From assembly GCA_020025655.1 (NCBI GenBank), contig JAHHRR010000008.1, positions 1-57,039 on the forward strand: a DNA stretch of 57,039 nucleotides, in the 5' to 3' direction. The notes under the pieces are model-generated. The model was not told the origin of the DNA. It searched no databases and worked only from the letters and a program-made list of their open reading frames with translations. The position numbers were made by a program, and so were the translations under genes. This DNA comes from Oscillospiraceae bacterium (GTDB lineage: Bacteria > Bacillota > Clostridia > Oscillospirales > Oscillospiraceae). Shown here one piece after another: positions 8,770 through 16,596 of this stretch; the first letter of the stretch is position 1, and every line of letters begins with the position of its first letter.

Positions 8770-9872
8770 GGAATAATTGCCTCCACTGCCTCTATAACTT
8801 CATTGACCTCATCATCTGTATTGAATCTCGAAAGGGACAGCCGCACAGTCTGCGGAACACCCAGGCAGGGAAAAATTTTCGGCGCACAGTGCAGCCCTGT
8901 TCTGCATACTATATCGCAGCTTTCACGCAGGATATACCCTGTCTCTTCGGGAGTAATCCCCGGAAGCAGGAAGCTTATAACAGGCGTCCGTTCACCCTGA
9001 GGTAAAATCACCTTTGCGCCAAGCCTCTCCAGTGCTCCTGAAAGCCTGTCCGCACGAGAGAGAATTTCGCTGCGTTTGAGCGGATTGTCCTTCTGCCAGC
9101 GGATTGCCGCAAGTAGTCCCGCACATGACGGTTCATTTCCTGTTCCTGCTTCCAGATGGAGCGGCATTTCCTCCGGCATGGTGTCCATATCGCTGTGTAT
9201 TCCGGTGCCGCCTGTCAGCAGCGGTTCAAGCTTCACTTCGGGACTTACCCACAGTCCGCCCGTTCCCTGAGGGCCCAGCAGATACTTGTGACCCGTGAAA
9301 GCAACCATGTCCGCATTCCAGTTTTCCGCCTTAACCGGAATAAAACCCAGTGTTTGAGATGCATCCACAAGCACTCTCGCCCCCGCATCTTTTGCCGCAC
9401 GGCAGAATGCTTCTGCATCGTTAACCGCTCCTGTTACATTGGATGCGTGGGTAAAAACAGCAAGCGCAGGGCGGTATTTTCTCATAGCTTCTGCCCACAG
9501 CTCAGGCTTTACCCGTCCTGTTTCATCTGTATCCAGCAGAATCACCCGCACACCTCGCTGCCGGAGGCGATAAAGAGGCCTCAGCACGCTGTTATGTTCG
9601 GCTTTTGTGGCAACAACACAGTCTCCGCTTTTAAGCGGCAGGCCGAAGATTCCCGTATTGAGTCCCCAGCTTGCGTTAGGCCCGAGAGCAATCTGCTCCG
9701 GCTGAGAAACTCCCAGTAAATCCGCAAGTTCACCTCGCAGCATGGCAAAGGTATCCTGCCCGTGTCCGCCACGATAGCTGTCTCCGGGTTCACGGTTTAA
9801 AACATCTGTCACAGCTTCAGCCACACAGTCCGGCTTGGGATAGCTTGTGGCTGCATTATTCATGTAAATCAT
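8766..9872 (-). CDS. Cysteine desulfurase family aminotransferase class V (EF2568 type)
   Basis: A PLP enzyme of 368 residues. It opens MIYMNNAATSYPKP, has the Schiff-base Lys196 in FTGHKYLLGPQG, the H-rich ATKAEHNS region, and a candidate sulfur-carrying Cys329 in CRTGLHCAP. This is the signature of the desulfurase subfamily found beside selenium-dependent or other molybdenum hydroxylases (TIGR01977, EF2568, from memory). It would mobilise sulfur from cysteine, and sulfuration of the molybdenum cofactor, needed by this enzyme class, is the likely purpose. The ATG at 9872 overlaps the upstream stop (ATGA); an internal Met four residues later is less likely. Confidence 0.88.
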   Translation of the reverse strand: MIYMNNAATSYPKPDCVAEAVTDVLNREPGDSYRGGHGQDTFAMLRGELADLLGVSQPEQIALGPNASWGLNTGIFGLPLKSGDCVVATKAEHNSVLRPLYRLRQRGVRVILLDTDETGRVKPELWAEAMRKYRPALAVFTHASNVTGAVNDAEAFCRAAKDAGARVLVDASQTLGFIPVKAENWNADMVAFTGHKYLLGPQGTGGLWVSPEVKLEPLLTGGTGIHSDMDTMPEEMPLHLEAGTGNEPSCAGLLAAIRWQKDNPLKRSEILSRADRLSGALERLGAKVILPQGERTPVISFLLPGITPEETGYILRESCDIVCRTGLHCAPKIFPCLGVPQTVRLSLSRFNTDDEVNEVIEAVEAIIP

Positions 9873-10291
9873 AGGCAGTCGTGTTCTTCCAGAAGTGACA
9901 TACACTTTTCAAGAACCGCCTCCATAATCATGGGACAGCGCTGTATTTTATTGCGTGTATCTCCTTCAAGAATACAGCGGCAGTCCGTGCCGCCGTATTC
10001 CGCTGTATAGTCCTTAAACCATAACACAAACTCCTGAATTATTTTATCGCTTTCAGGATGTGCGATTTCATCTGCCTCTCCCTTGCCTGTGAAATAGGAA
10101 AGGAAACACGCTCCGCCGCTCATGCAGCCGCAAAGCCCTCCGGAATTGCCCATGCCGCCGTTTAAGCCGCCCATGGCTCTGACAAGCTCCGGATTCTCCC
10201 TGCCCTCAGATTCAAGGGCAAGTATGAGCAGAATCTGTGCGCAGTAATAGCCCTGCTGCGAAAGCTCCAGCATACGTTCCATAAGGTCCAT
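9869..10291 (-). CDS. C_GCAxxG_C_C family redox or cluster protein (DVU_1555 type)
   Basis: A 140-residue protein of the C_GCAxxG_C_C family: Cys17 in GYYCAQ, the glycine-rich GLNGGMGNSGGLCGCMSGGA centre, then CRC and RCP further on, and a terminal Cys. The cysteines probably bind a metal or cluster or carry out thiol chemistry; the family has no settled function. The start at 10291 is preceded by AAAGGATG and lies 4 bases from the methyltransferase stop; upstream in-frame starts would run into that gene. It belongs to the accessory set conserved with the aldehyde oxidoreductase. Confidence 0.85.
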   Translation of the reverse strand: MDLMERMLELSQQGYYCAQILLILALESEGRENPELVRAMGGLNGGMGNSGGLCGCMSGGACFLSYFTGKGEADEIAHPESDKIIQEFVLWFKDYTAEYGGTDCRCILEGDTRNKIQRCPMIMEAVLEKCMSLLEEHDCL

Positions 10292-10295
10292 AGGT

Positions 10296-10805
10296 TCACA
10301 TCCTTTCGCATACCAGCAGCACATAGCTGCAATTTTTACCCGTAGGTACATTTTCTTCCCGCCACAGTGCTTCAAGATAATACTCCCGCCACTGGGGTGT
10401 CAGATCATCAATATGTCTTATCGCAAAGCCTGCATCCCGAAGCTGTCCCAGAAGTGCCACAAGGTCAAAGCAGACATCGGAAAACACCAGTTTTCCACCC
10501 TTGTGTAAAAGTCGGGCCGCTTCTTTAAATGCCTGTGCCGGCTCGCCGCAGCTGTAAAAAGCGCACTGGCTTATAATTCCGTCAAAGCTTTTATCCTCAA
10601 ATGAGGTGTGCAGGAAATTGCCTTTAATAACATTTTCCCCTCTGGGTTCAAGGTCAATTCCCTCTGCGGAATATCCGGCGTCGATAAGTTTCCTTACCGC
10701 AGAACCGTCTCCCGCTCCCATATCCAGCCATCTGCTTTCTTTCGGCAGAAACGCCAGCTCTATCATGTATTCAGTATGCGCACTGCCGCCCGGATGCCCG
10801 TTCAT
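10296..10805 (-). CDS. trsM: Class I SAM-dependent methyltransferase (TrsM-like, DVU_1556 type)
   Basis: A compact 169-residue Rossmann methyltransferase. The SAM loop is LDMGAGDGSA (27-36), followed by an acidic GIDLEPRG strand end and the FDGIISQCAFYS and LLHKGGKLVFSDV motifs. At this size it lacks a separate substrate cap, which fits a protein or small cofactor substrate. Start and stop overlap neighbours as TAATG, and its ribosome site lies inside the end of the small redox gene. Coupling to that gene and to the radical SAM gene suggests a three-part unit (TrsR-TrsM-TrsS in family naming, from memory). Substrate unknown. Confidence 0.83.
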   Translation of the reverse strand: MNGHPGGSAHTEYMIELAFLPKESRWLDMGAGDGSAVRKLIDAGYSAEGIDLEPRGENVIKGNFLHTSFEDKSFDGIISQCAFYSCGEPAQAFKEAARLLHKGGKLVFSDVCFDLVALLGQLRDAGFAIRHIDDLTPQWREYYLEALWREENVPTGKNCSYVLLVCERM

Positions 10806-11023
10806 TATTTATCCTCCAGTGCTTTTTCAACAGAAAGCACCTTGCCGAGAGCCAGTTCCTCCGGAACATACACGAAGCCGCATTTAGGGCATACGGGAAG
10901 CTCCACCGGAAAGCCGTTATCCAGATACATAAATTTAGCCTTACCCTTCTGGAGCTTTACTCCGCATTTCACGCAGGTAAGCTTTCCTTCCGGATCAATG
11001 GTATAGTAATTTTTATCCGCCAT
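10805..11023 (-). CDS. Small two-CxxC redox or zinc-ribbon protein (DVU_1557 type, TrsR-like)
   Basis: A 72-residue protein with two knuckles: CVKCG near residue 17 and CPKCGF near residue 45, separated by about 25 residues. This is the spacing of a rubredoxin-like or zinc-ribbon fold. It can bind iron as an electron carrier or zinc as a structural or docking module; the sequence does not decide. ATG at 11023 follows AAAGGAGC. It lies 11 bases after the electron-transfer protein gene and overlaps the methyltransferase start. It is the best candidate partner of the methyltransferase and radical SAM protein (inference). Confidence 0.82.
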   Translation of the reverse strand: MADKNYYTIDPEGKLTCVKCGVKLQKGKAKFMYLDNGFPVELPVCPKCGFVYVPEELALGKVLSVEKALEDK

Positions 11024-11034
11024 AATCTGCTCCT

Positions 11035-13311
11035 TTACTCTCGGGTAGCAATTTTCATTCTGTGACTGTACGCCGATTCCACAAGATACCCCTCCGGAGT
11101 CTCTCTGAATTTCACCCAGAAGGTAACATTTCCCAGACGGCAGCGGGTAATCATAAGTCCGCTGTCTCCGTCCAGAACCGCCTCTCTGGTTTCACGGAAG
11201 TTATTCATTACCTGAATAACATCGGTCTTGAGAATCATGCGGTCATCCATAAGTTCCTCTGCCTGCTGCGTATATTCGATAGTGTAGCCCAGTTCTATTT
11301 TCTCCACTTCCTCATCCCAAAGCTCCTCACGGAGCTGATTTTTAAGTCCAAGACGGTTGTAGCGCTTCTTGCTGATATCAGGACAGTTATCCGCAGCTGT
11401 GCCATAGATAAGCTCCAGAATATGCATGGATTCACGTCCCTCTCTTGCAAAGCGGTCACGACAGGCCATACAGTAGCTGAGATAAGGCAGCTCAGAGCGC
11501 TCAAGGCACTTCCGGGTCATCTCCTTTGCCACTTCACGATTGGTATACTGTGTAAGTCCGCCATATCCGCAGCAGGGGGATTTATCGCCCGAATAGGGTG
11601 TGTCAACCACCTGACAGCCCAGTTTTTCCGCAATTCTGCGAATAGAATCCTGTGTCTCCCTGTCGCCTCTTGCTCCGCAGGAGTCATGCACGGCAACCGG
11701 CTTTTCAATCCGTTTACTGCATGACGGCAGCCCGATATTCTCCAGTATTTCCCATATTCCGTGAACCTCCACACCCTCGTGGCCTGAAAGTTCTTTTTTA
11801 CAGCTGGGGCAGCCGGAAATGATTATGGGGTTCCCCAGTGCCTTTAGGTTCTCATCCAGAAAGGCAACTGTATCATCATACATTTCATATCGGCCTGCCC
11901 AGTCGCAGATAGCTCCGCAGCAGCCCAGCATAAGTGCAACGCCTCCGTCGAGCCGACTGCACAAATCCAGATAAGCTCTTTTAACCGTCGCAGGCGCAAT
12001 AGCTGTTGCCTGACAGCCGGGGAAAAATACATATTTGCTGGTTGTCCAGCCGGGCTGATGCCGGCACAGAAATGCCTCATCATTGGAAAAGCTCATATCC
12101 ATCAATGCAAATTCATGTGGTGCCAGAGGCATTTTGCCCGTGGTCACCATATTCTGCCTTGCAACATGGCATATCTCAGCCATATCGTAACCATTGGGAC
12201 ATAGCACAGAACACTGTCCGCACAGAGAGCAGGCATTGATTGGTTTATTCATCATATGGTCGCCCATAATTATAGACACGTTATTATATATTTCCCTCGT
12301 CAGCTGTCGGGGGAATTTATTATAATGCTGCAAATAGGCGCATCCTTTTATGCACTCTTCACAGCGGCACTGAATACAGCGTGATGCCTCTGATACGGCA
12401 TCCTCACGGCTGTTTATCGGAATTTTCTTTGAAGGCTCGACACCTTCAAGAGATGTGTAAAGCTTTGTTTCTACCGGGCCTTCATCACCTCTGGTATTTG
12501 CAGGATCAAGCTTCTGCGCCAGCCTGTCCACGGAAATTGCCGCCTTTTTGGCGCAGAATGCTGCATCAAGAACTCCCGAAACCTCTCCTGTAACAAGATT
12601 TTCATTTCTTGCATACATAAGTGCCCTGTCTGCCTCAAGATTCGGAAATACAGCTTTTGCGGCGGCATATTCTGCACAGACTATATCATATTCTTCCTGA
12701 AGTTTTCGGAGAAGCGACGCATCAGGCTCACATTTAAACCGAAACTCCACATCCAGCTTTTCGAGCCTTGCAAGGTCTTTGCCCAGAGCTTCCTTTTCCA
12801 CAAATTCCGTCTGCTGAGATATCCACTGCTCCTTATTTTCCTGAGTGCAGTAGACAGTCAGCGGATAGGTTTTCTTTACAAGCTCACCTGTAAGAAACAG
12901 CGGGAACAGGCCTGAGCCTATTATAGCGACAGTTTTTTTCTTTTTAAAGTGCAGTCCGCTGCGCTTCGGGGCCTGAGTGCCGTAGTTTACGGCCGCCGCC
13001 TCGATGGCGGATATGGAAACTCCGTCCCCAAGAGAACATAGCTTGCACTTTTCCTCGCACGGAGCTTCGCAGCCTGCGCTCAGGATGTTGGGGAAGGCTG
13101 TTATTTTTTCATACAGCGCCAGAGCCTTATCAAAATCACCATCTGCAACTGCTCCTATGAGCTCCTTTGTATCAAGCTTCAGCGGGCAGGCAGCAACACA
13201 GTAAGCCGGCTGCTCATGGACGCATAAATGCTCTCTCTGCTCCAGCTCCTCTTTTGTAAACATTCTTTTCTGCCTGTAAACATGGGTAGATGCACGTTCT
13301 TCAATTAACAT
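11035..13311 (-). CDS. Iron-sulfur oxidoreductase: Fer4_20 + shortened Rossmann + dicluster ferredoxin + CCG domains
   Basis: A 758-residue multi-domain electron-transfer protein. Residues 1-115 match the N-terminal cluster domain of GltD/dihydropyrimidine dehydrogenase (Cys30, 38, 42, 81, 85, 89, 92). Residues 126-300 are a Rossmann region that is short and has GSGLFP in place of GAGPAG. Residues 312-371 carry two four-cysteine clusters (312-324; 361, 364, 367, 371). After residue 420 come two CCG repeats as in heterodisulfide reductase HdrB (PGCQ...LGCCGA, and DSCG...CCGYGG). A C-terminal 110-residue tail follows. It is the likely electron partner of the aldehyde oxidoreductase upstream (DVU_1558 type), separated from it by a hairpin. 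Confidence 0.85.
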   Translation of the reverse strand: MLIEERASTHVYRQKRMFTKEELEQREHLCVHEQPAYCVAACPLKLDTKELIGAVADGDFDKALALYEKITAFPNILSAGCEAPCEEKCKLCSLGDGVSISAIEAAAVNYGTQAPKRSGLHFKKKKTVAIIGSGLFPLFLTGELVKKTYPLTVYCTQENKEQWISQQTEFVEKEALGKDLARLEKLDVEFRFKCEPDASLLRKLQEEYDIVCAEYAAAKAVFPNLEADRALMYARNENLVTGEVSGVLDAAFCAKKAAISVDRLAQKLDPANTRGDEGPVETKLYTSLEGVEPSKKIPINSREDAVSEASRCIQCRCEECIKGCAYLQHYNKFPRQLTREIYNNVSIIMGDHMMNKPINACSLCGQCSVLCPNGYDMAEICHVARQNMVTTGKMPLAPHEFALMDMSFSNDEAFLCRHQPGWTTSKYVFFPGCQATAIAPATVKRAYLDLCSRLDGGVALMLGCCGAICDWAGRYEMYDDTVAFLDENLKALGNPIIISGCPSCKKELSGHEGVEVHGIWEILENIGLPSCSKRIEKPVAVHDSCGARGDRETQDSIRRIAEKLGCQVVDTPYSGDKSPCCGYGGLTQYTNREVAKEMTRKCLERSELPYLSYCMACRDRFAREGRESMHILELIYGTAADNCPDISKKRYNRLGLKNQLREELWDEEVEKIELGYTIEYTQQAEELMDDRMILKTDVIQVMNNFRETREAVLDGDSGLMITRCRLGNVTFWVKFRETPEGYLVESAYSHRMKIATRE

Positions 13312-13349
13312 CGGGAACCCTCCCTGAATATCCTGTATAATTTGAAATA

Positions 13350-13380
13350 GAGAGGCGGAGAAAACCGCCTCTCTTTTTAT
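13350..13380 (-). terminator. Intergenic hairpin after the aldehyde oxidoreductase gene
   Basis: A perfect 9-base-pair GC-rich stem (13350-13358 with 13365-13373) in the 89-base gap between the oxidoreductase stop and the next start. Read on the minus strand it is followed by only a weak T stretch, so it probably causes partial termination or protects the 3' end of the oxidoreductase message. This would give much more enzyme than helper proteins. Confidence 0.6.
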
Positions 13381-13400
13381 GAATTCATATGGTTTATGAA

Positions 13401-16157
13401 TTACTTTTCAAGTTCCTTTAACGCAGCCAGAACTACCTCAGGACGTGCGGGGATTCTGGTTATACGTGCTCCGGTTGCATTGTAGATAGCGTTAAGAATT
13501 GCAGGGTGAGGAGCATCCAGAGGAGCCTCGCCGCAGCCGGCAGCGCCATAGGGGCCGTGGGGACGGTAGGTCTGAGTGTAATGCAGCTCGATATCATCGG
13601 GTGCATCGTTGGGGTAAGGTATACCGCACTTGAGCAGGCTTGTGTGCTTGCTCAGATCGTCGAAGTCCTCGCTCAGAGCAAGGCCGATACCCTGTACAAG
13701 ACCGCCGTAGAAGTTACCGTCTACCAGCAGCTTATTCATAATTGTACCAACGTCTGCAACGCAGGTAAACTTCTCAACCTTTACCTTGCCTGTCTGGGTA
13801 TCAACTCTTACCTCAGGCAGGAAGATGGTGTACATATAAACGGAGAAGGGCTCACCCTGTGCAGTGGCCTGATCCACAGGATTTGCGGCGCAGGAGGTGG
13901 CAACCCACTGTCCCATGACCTTGGTCTCGATGCCCTCTGCCTTCATTTCGGCATAGGTTCTGAAGGTTCCGTCCTCACGCTTCATATTGGCAACCAGATT
14001 TTCAGCAGCCAGACGGCAGGCGTTGCCGGACATAACCTGAGAACGGGAACCGCCTGCGGGGCCGGAGTTAGGAGTGAACTTGGAGTCGTTCATAACAAGT
14101 CTTATCTGCTCAGGCTTAATGCCGGCCTGTCTGAGAGTTTCATGAGCGGAGACAAGGATACCCATATCTGCGCCCTGACCGTGATCCTCCCATGATACAT
14201 ACATGGTTACAGTGCCGTCCTCGTTAAGCTCTGCATATGCCTGAGATGAGTCAACACCGTCAAGGCCGCAGGCGTAAACGCCGGATGAAACACCGATACC
14301 GTATTTATATCTGCCGTCGGAAGCAGCGTTTTTCTCTGCCACTCTCTTCTTTGCAGCCTCATAGAGAGGTCTGGCTTCCTTGTACATATTCTCGAGGCAG
14401 TACACATCGGGCTTTCCGCCGGTGGGTATTGTTGACTGCTCAGATTCCTTGTAGCAGTTAAGCTCACGAATATCGAAAGGATCCATGCCCATTTTAGCTG
14501 CCAGAACATCAATGGCGATCTCAGAGCCCATGAAGGACTGGGGAGAACCGTATGCACGGAAGGCAGAGCCCCATGCATGGTTGGTAAATACTGTTGTGGA
14601 CTTGTTTCTGATAGTGGGGATGTTATAGCCTGCACCGGTAAACTGGCTGAGACGGTGAGTTAGGAGGTCACCGAACTCTGAATAAGGACCGTGGTCAACA
14701 TAGTTGTTGCCCCAGAGGCCCATAAGCTTACCGTTTTCATCAGCAGCAAGCTTTATGTGCATGAATGCGGGAGAACGCTTACCGGTATAGGTGATGTTCT
14801 GGAACTGGTTAAACACCAGAGAAACAGGCCGTCCGGTAATCTTTGCCGCAACACCCAGAATAGCTTCGTTTGTGGGTGAGAACTTGTAGCCGAAGGTACC
14901 GCCGGAGTGGTTCTGAACCATACGGAGCTTTTCCATAGGTACGCCGATACCGTCGGCGATCATAGGCATATGCAGGTGAATACCGATGGACTTGGAGTGT
15001 ATGGTCAGCATACCGTCCTCGTCATAGTAGGCATAGCCGCAGTCAGGCTCCAGATGGAGGTGAGGCTGACGGGAGCAGTAGGACTCGATTTCTACAACAT
15101 TGGGGCAGGAGTCAAAGTCAAGATCCGGTCCCTTGATGCAGTTGGTTTCATAGTATGCGTTAGGTGTGCCGGGATGAATTTCGATTGCATCTTCGGCTAT
15201 TGCATCCATAGCGTTCATGTATGCAGGCAGCTCTTCAATATCTACCTTTACTGCATCGGCAGCAGCACGGGCATGAGCCTCGGTATCTGCGGCAACAATA
15301 GCAATGGCATCACCGAACTGGAATATCTTCTCATCGCAGAGAACAGGGCGGTCCCAGCCGTCGCACTTATTGTTAAGAGGAAGCATAACAAGGCCGTTTA
15401 TACGGTTCTTGCCGCCGGACTCTATTATATCCTTTGCAGTGATGATTCTCTCAACACCGGGCATCTTTTCTGCCTCTGAGGTATCAATGCCCTTTATAAG
15501 AGCATGGGAAACCTTTGCCTGAACCAGTGCAAGGCGCAGAGTATCAGGCGGCATCTTCAGTGCATCATCAGCGCCGAAGTCCCATGTACCTGTAACCTTC
15601 TGTGCAGCGGAAGGACGTATGTACTTTGTACCGACGATAGAATCACCGGTGGGCTTGAACATCAGGTCTTCCTTGCTTATCTCGCCTCTGATTACACGGG
15701 CTGCATCCATTACAGCATCTATCAGGGGCTTATAACCGGTGCAGCGGCACAGGTTGCGGTTTTTATTAAACCAGTCACGTACCTCCTCACGGGTGGGGTG
15801 ATCGTTGTTATCAAGAAGAACCTTTGCGCTCATAATAAATCCGGGGGAACAGAAGCCGCACTGAGCACAGCCGTGAGCCATCCATGCAACCTGCAGAGGA
15901 TGCATATCTGAAATAGTGCCTATGCCTTCAATAGTGGTAATCTCAGCATTTTCACGTACTCTGCCCATTTTAAGGATACATGAACGTGTGACCTTGCCGT
16001 CTACAATAACATTGCACGCACCGCAATGGCCCTCGCCGCAGCCGATCTTACATCCTGTAAGCAGCAGGCGCTCACGCAGAAATGTTGCAAGTGTTTCATC
16101 CGGATCCACCAGCATCGTGCGTGTGATGCCGTTGATAATAAGTGTCTTTTTTATCAT
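13401..16157 (-). CDS. mop: Molybdopterin-dependent aldehyde oxidoreductase (D. gigas Mop type)
   Basis: A 918-residue single-chain molybdenum hydroxylase of the xanthine oxidase family. The N-terminal [2Fe-2S] cluster uses Cys40, 45, 48 and 60; the second uses Cys100, 103, 137 and 139, the same numbering as the Desulfovibrio gigas enzyme (907 residues). No FAD domain is present, as in that enzyme. The molybdenum domains follow from about 175, with the catalytic glutamate in AAGCGEAPL (about Glu877). It oxidises an aldehyde or hydroxylates a heterocycle using water, passing electrons out through the clusters. AGGAGGT precedes the ATG. It heads the accessory-gene operon. The physiological substrate is not shown by the sequence. 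Confidence 0.93.
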   Translation of the reverse strand: MIKKTLIINGITRTMLVDPDETLATFLRERLLLTGCKIGCGEGHCGACNVIVDGKVTRSCILKMGRVRENAEITTIEGIGTISDMHPLQVAWMAHGCAQCGFCSPGFIMSAKVLLDNNDHPTREEVRDWFNKNRNLCRCTGYKPLIDAVMDAARVIRGEISKEDLMFKPTGDSIVGTKYIRPSAAQKVTGTWDFGADDALKMPPDTLRLALVQAKVSHALIKGIDTSEAEKMPGVERIITAKDIIESGGKNRINGLVMLPLNNKCDGWDRPVLCDEKIFQFGDAIAIVAADTEAHARAAADAVKVDIEELPAYMNAMDAIAEDAIEIHPGTPNAYYETNCIKGPDLDFDSCPNVVEIESYCSRQPHLHLEPDCGYAYYDEDGMLTIHSKSIGIHLHMPMIADGIGVPMEKLRMVQNHSGGTFGYKFSPTNEAILGVAAKITGRPVSLVFNQFQNITYTGKRSPAFMHIKLAADENGKLMGLWGNNYVDHGPYSEFGDLLTHRLSQFTGAGYNIPTIRNKSTTVFTNHAWGSAFRAYGSPQSFMGSEIAIDVLAAKMGMDPFDIRELNCYKESEQSTIPTGGKPDVYCLENMYKEARPLYEAAKKRVAEKNAASDGRYKYGIGVSSGVYACGLDGVDSSQAYAELNEDGTVTMYVSWEDHGQGADMGILVSAHETLRQAGIKPEQIRLVMNDSKFTPNSGPAGGSRSQVMSGNACRLAAENLVANMKREDGTFRTYAEMKAEGIETKVMGQWVATSCAANPVDQATAQGEPFSVYMYTIFLPEVRVDTQTGKVKVEKFTCVADVGTIMNKLLVDGNFYGGLVQGIGLALSEDFDDLSKHTSLLKCGIPYPNDAPDDIELHYTQTYRPHGPYGAAGCGEAPLDAPHPAILNAIYNATGARITRIPARPEVVLAALKELEK

Positions 16158-16190
16158 AGCTTTACCTCCTGATTATTAAACATATTGTCT

Positions 16191-16487
16191 TTACGAGTTT
16201 TTATGGCCGCCGCACGGGTCATCATCAGGACCTTTTCCCGTCAGTCCCTTCATTCTTTCAAGACCCCTCATAGAATAAAACGCAAGCTGAGAAACCGAAC
16301 CATCCAGATTTTCCGCTCTCAGAAACAGCCCGTTTGCATTTTCAAAATAGTCAATCGGAAGCTCTCTGCGATAGACCTCTCCTGTTTCTTCATCCCGGAC
16401 TTCCACAGTCACCTCTTTTGCGGTTATTTCGTACACTTTCTCGTCGTTCAATACAATTCGCCTCTCTATCCTGCTTATAGCAACCAT
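16191..16487 (-). CDS. Small protein preceding the aldehyde oxidoreductase, function unknown
   Basis: About 98 residues, mostly beta-type sequence (VYEITAKEVTVEVRDEETGEVY) ending in a DDDPCGGHKNS tail with one Cys and one His. I do not recognise a family. It lies 33 bases before the oxidoreductase gene on the same strand, so it is probably co-transcribed. The ATG at 16487 lacks its own well-placed ribosome site: the only good one (GGAGGGG) serves a five-codon reading frame whose TAA overlaps this ATG. A start at a TTG at 16529 is possible but would bury that ribosome site. It could be a chaperone or small subunit for the hydroxylase (inference). Confidence 0.65.
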   Translation of the reverse strand: MVAISRIERRIVLNDEKVYEITAKEVTVEVRDEETGEVYRRELPIDYFENANGLFLRAENLDGSVSQLAFYSMRGLERMKGLTGKGPDDDPCGGHKNS

Positions 16488-16501
16488 TAGTATATAATCA
16501 T
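16487..16501 (-). promoter_or_regulatory. Tiny leader reading frame (MIIY-stop) coupled to the next start
   Basis: GGAGGGG, four bases, ATG at 16501, then three codons and a TAA that shares its last A with the ATG at 16487 (TAATG). A ribosome ending the leader could restart at once on the small gene. Visible directly; that it regulates translation is inference. Confidence 0.4.
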
Positions 16502-16571
16502 AATACCCCTCCGATATGAACGGGGTCAACTTACAAGCATTTGGTATATGTAGAAGCGTTCAGGAGTTTTT

Positions 16572-16586
16572 TGTACACTATGTACA
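16572..16586. promoter_or_regulatory. TGTAC-N5-GTACA palindrome upstream of the aldehyde oxidoreductase operon
   Basis: A perfect 5-base inverted repeat with a 5-base centre, lying about 85 bases upstream of the small gene and just after the stop of the TylF-like gene. It is a candidate operator. I cannot assign the regulator, and no convincing sigma-A promoter is adjacent. Confidence 0.35.
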
Positions 16587-16596
16587 GTCGCAAAAG

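Noticed and set aside
13506..14195. 229-codon plus-strand frame opposite the aldehyde oxidoreductase
   Set aside because: Antisense shadow; the oxidoreductase frame carries all conserved motifs.
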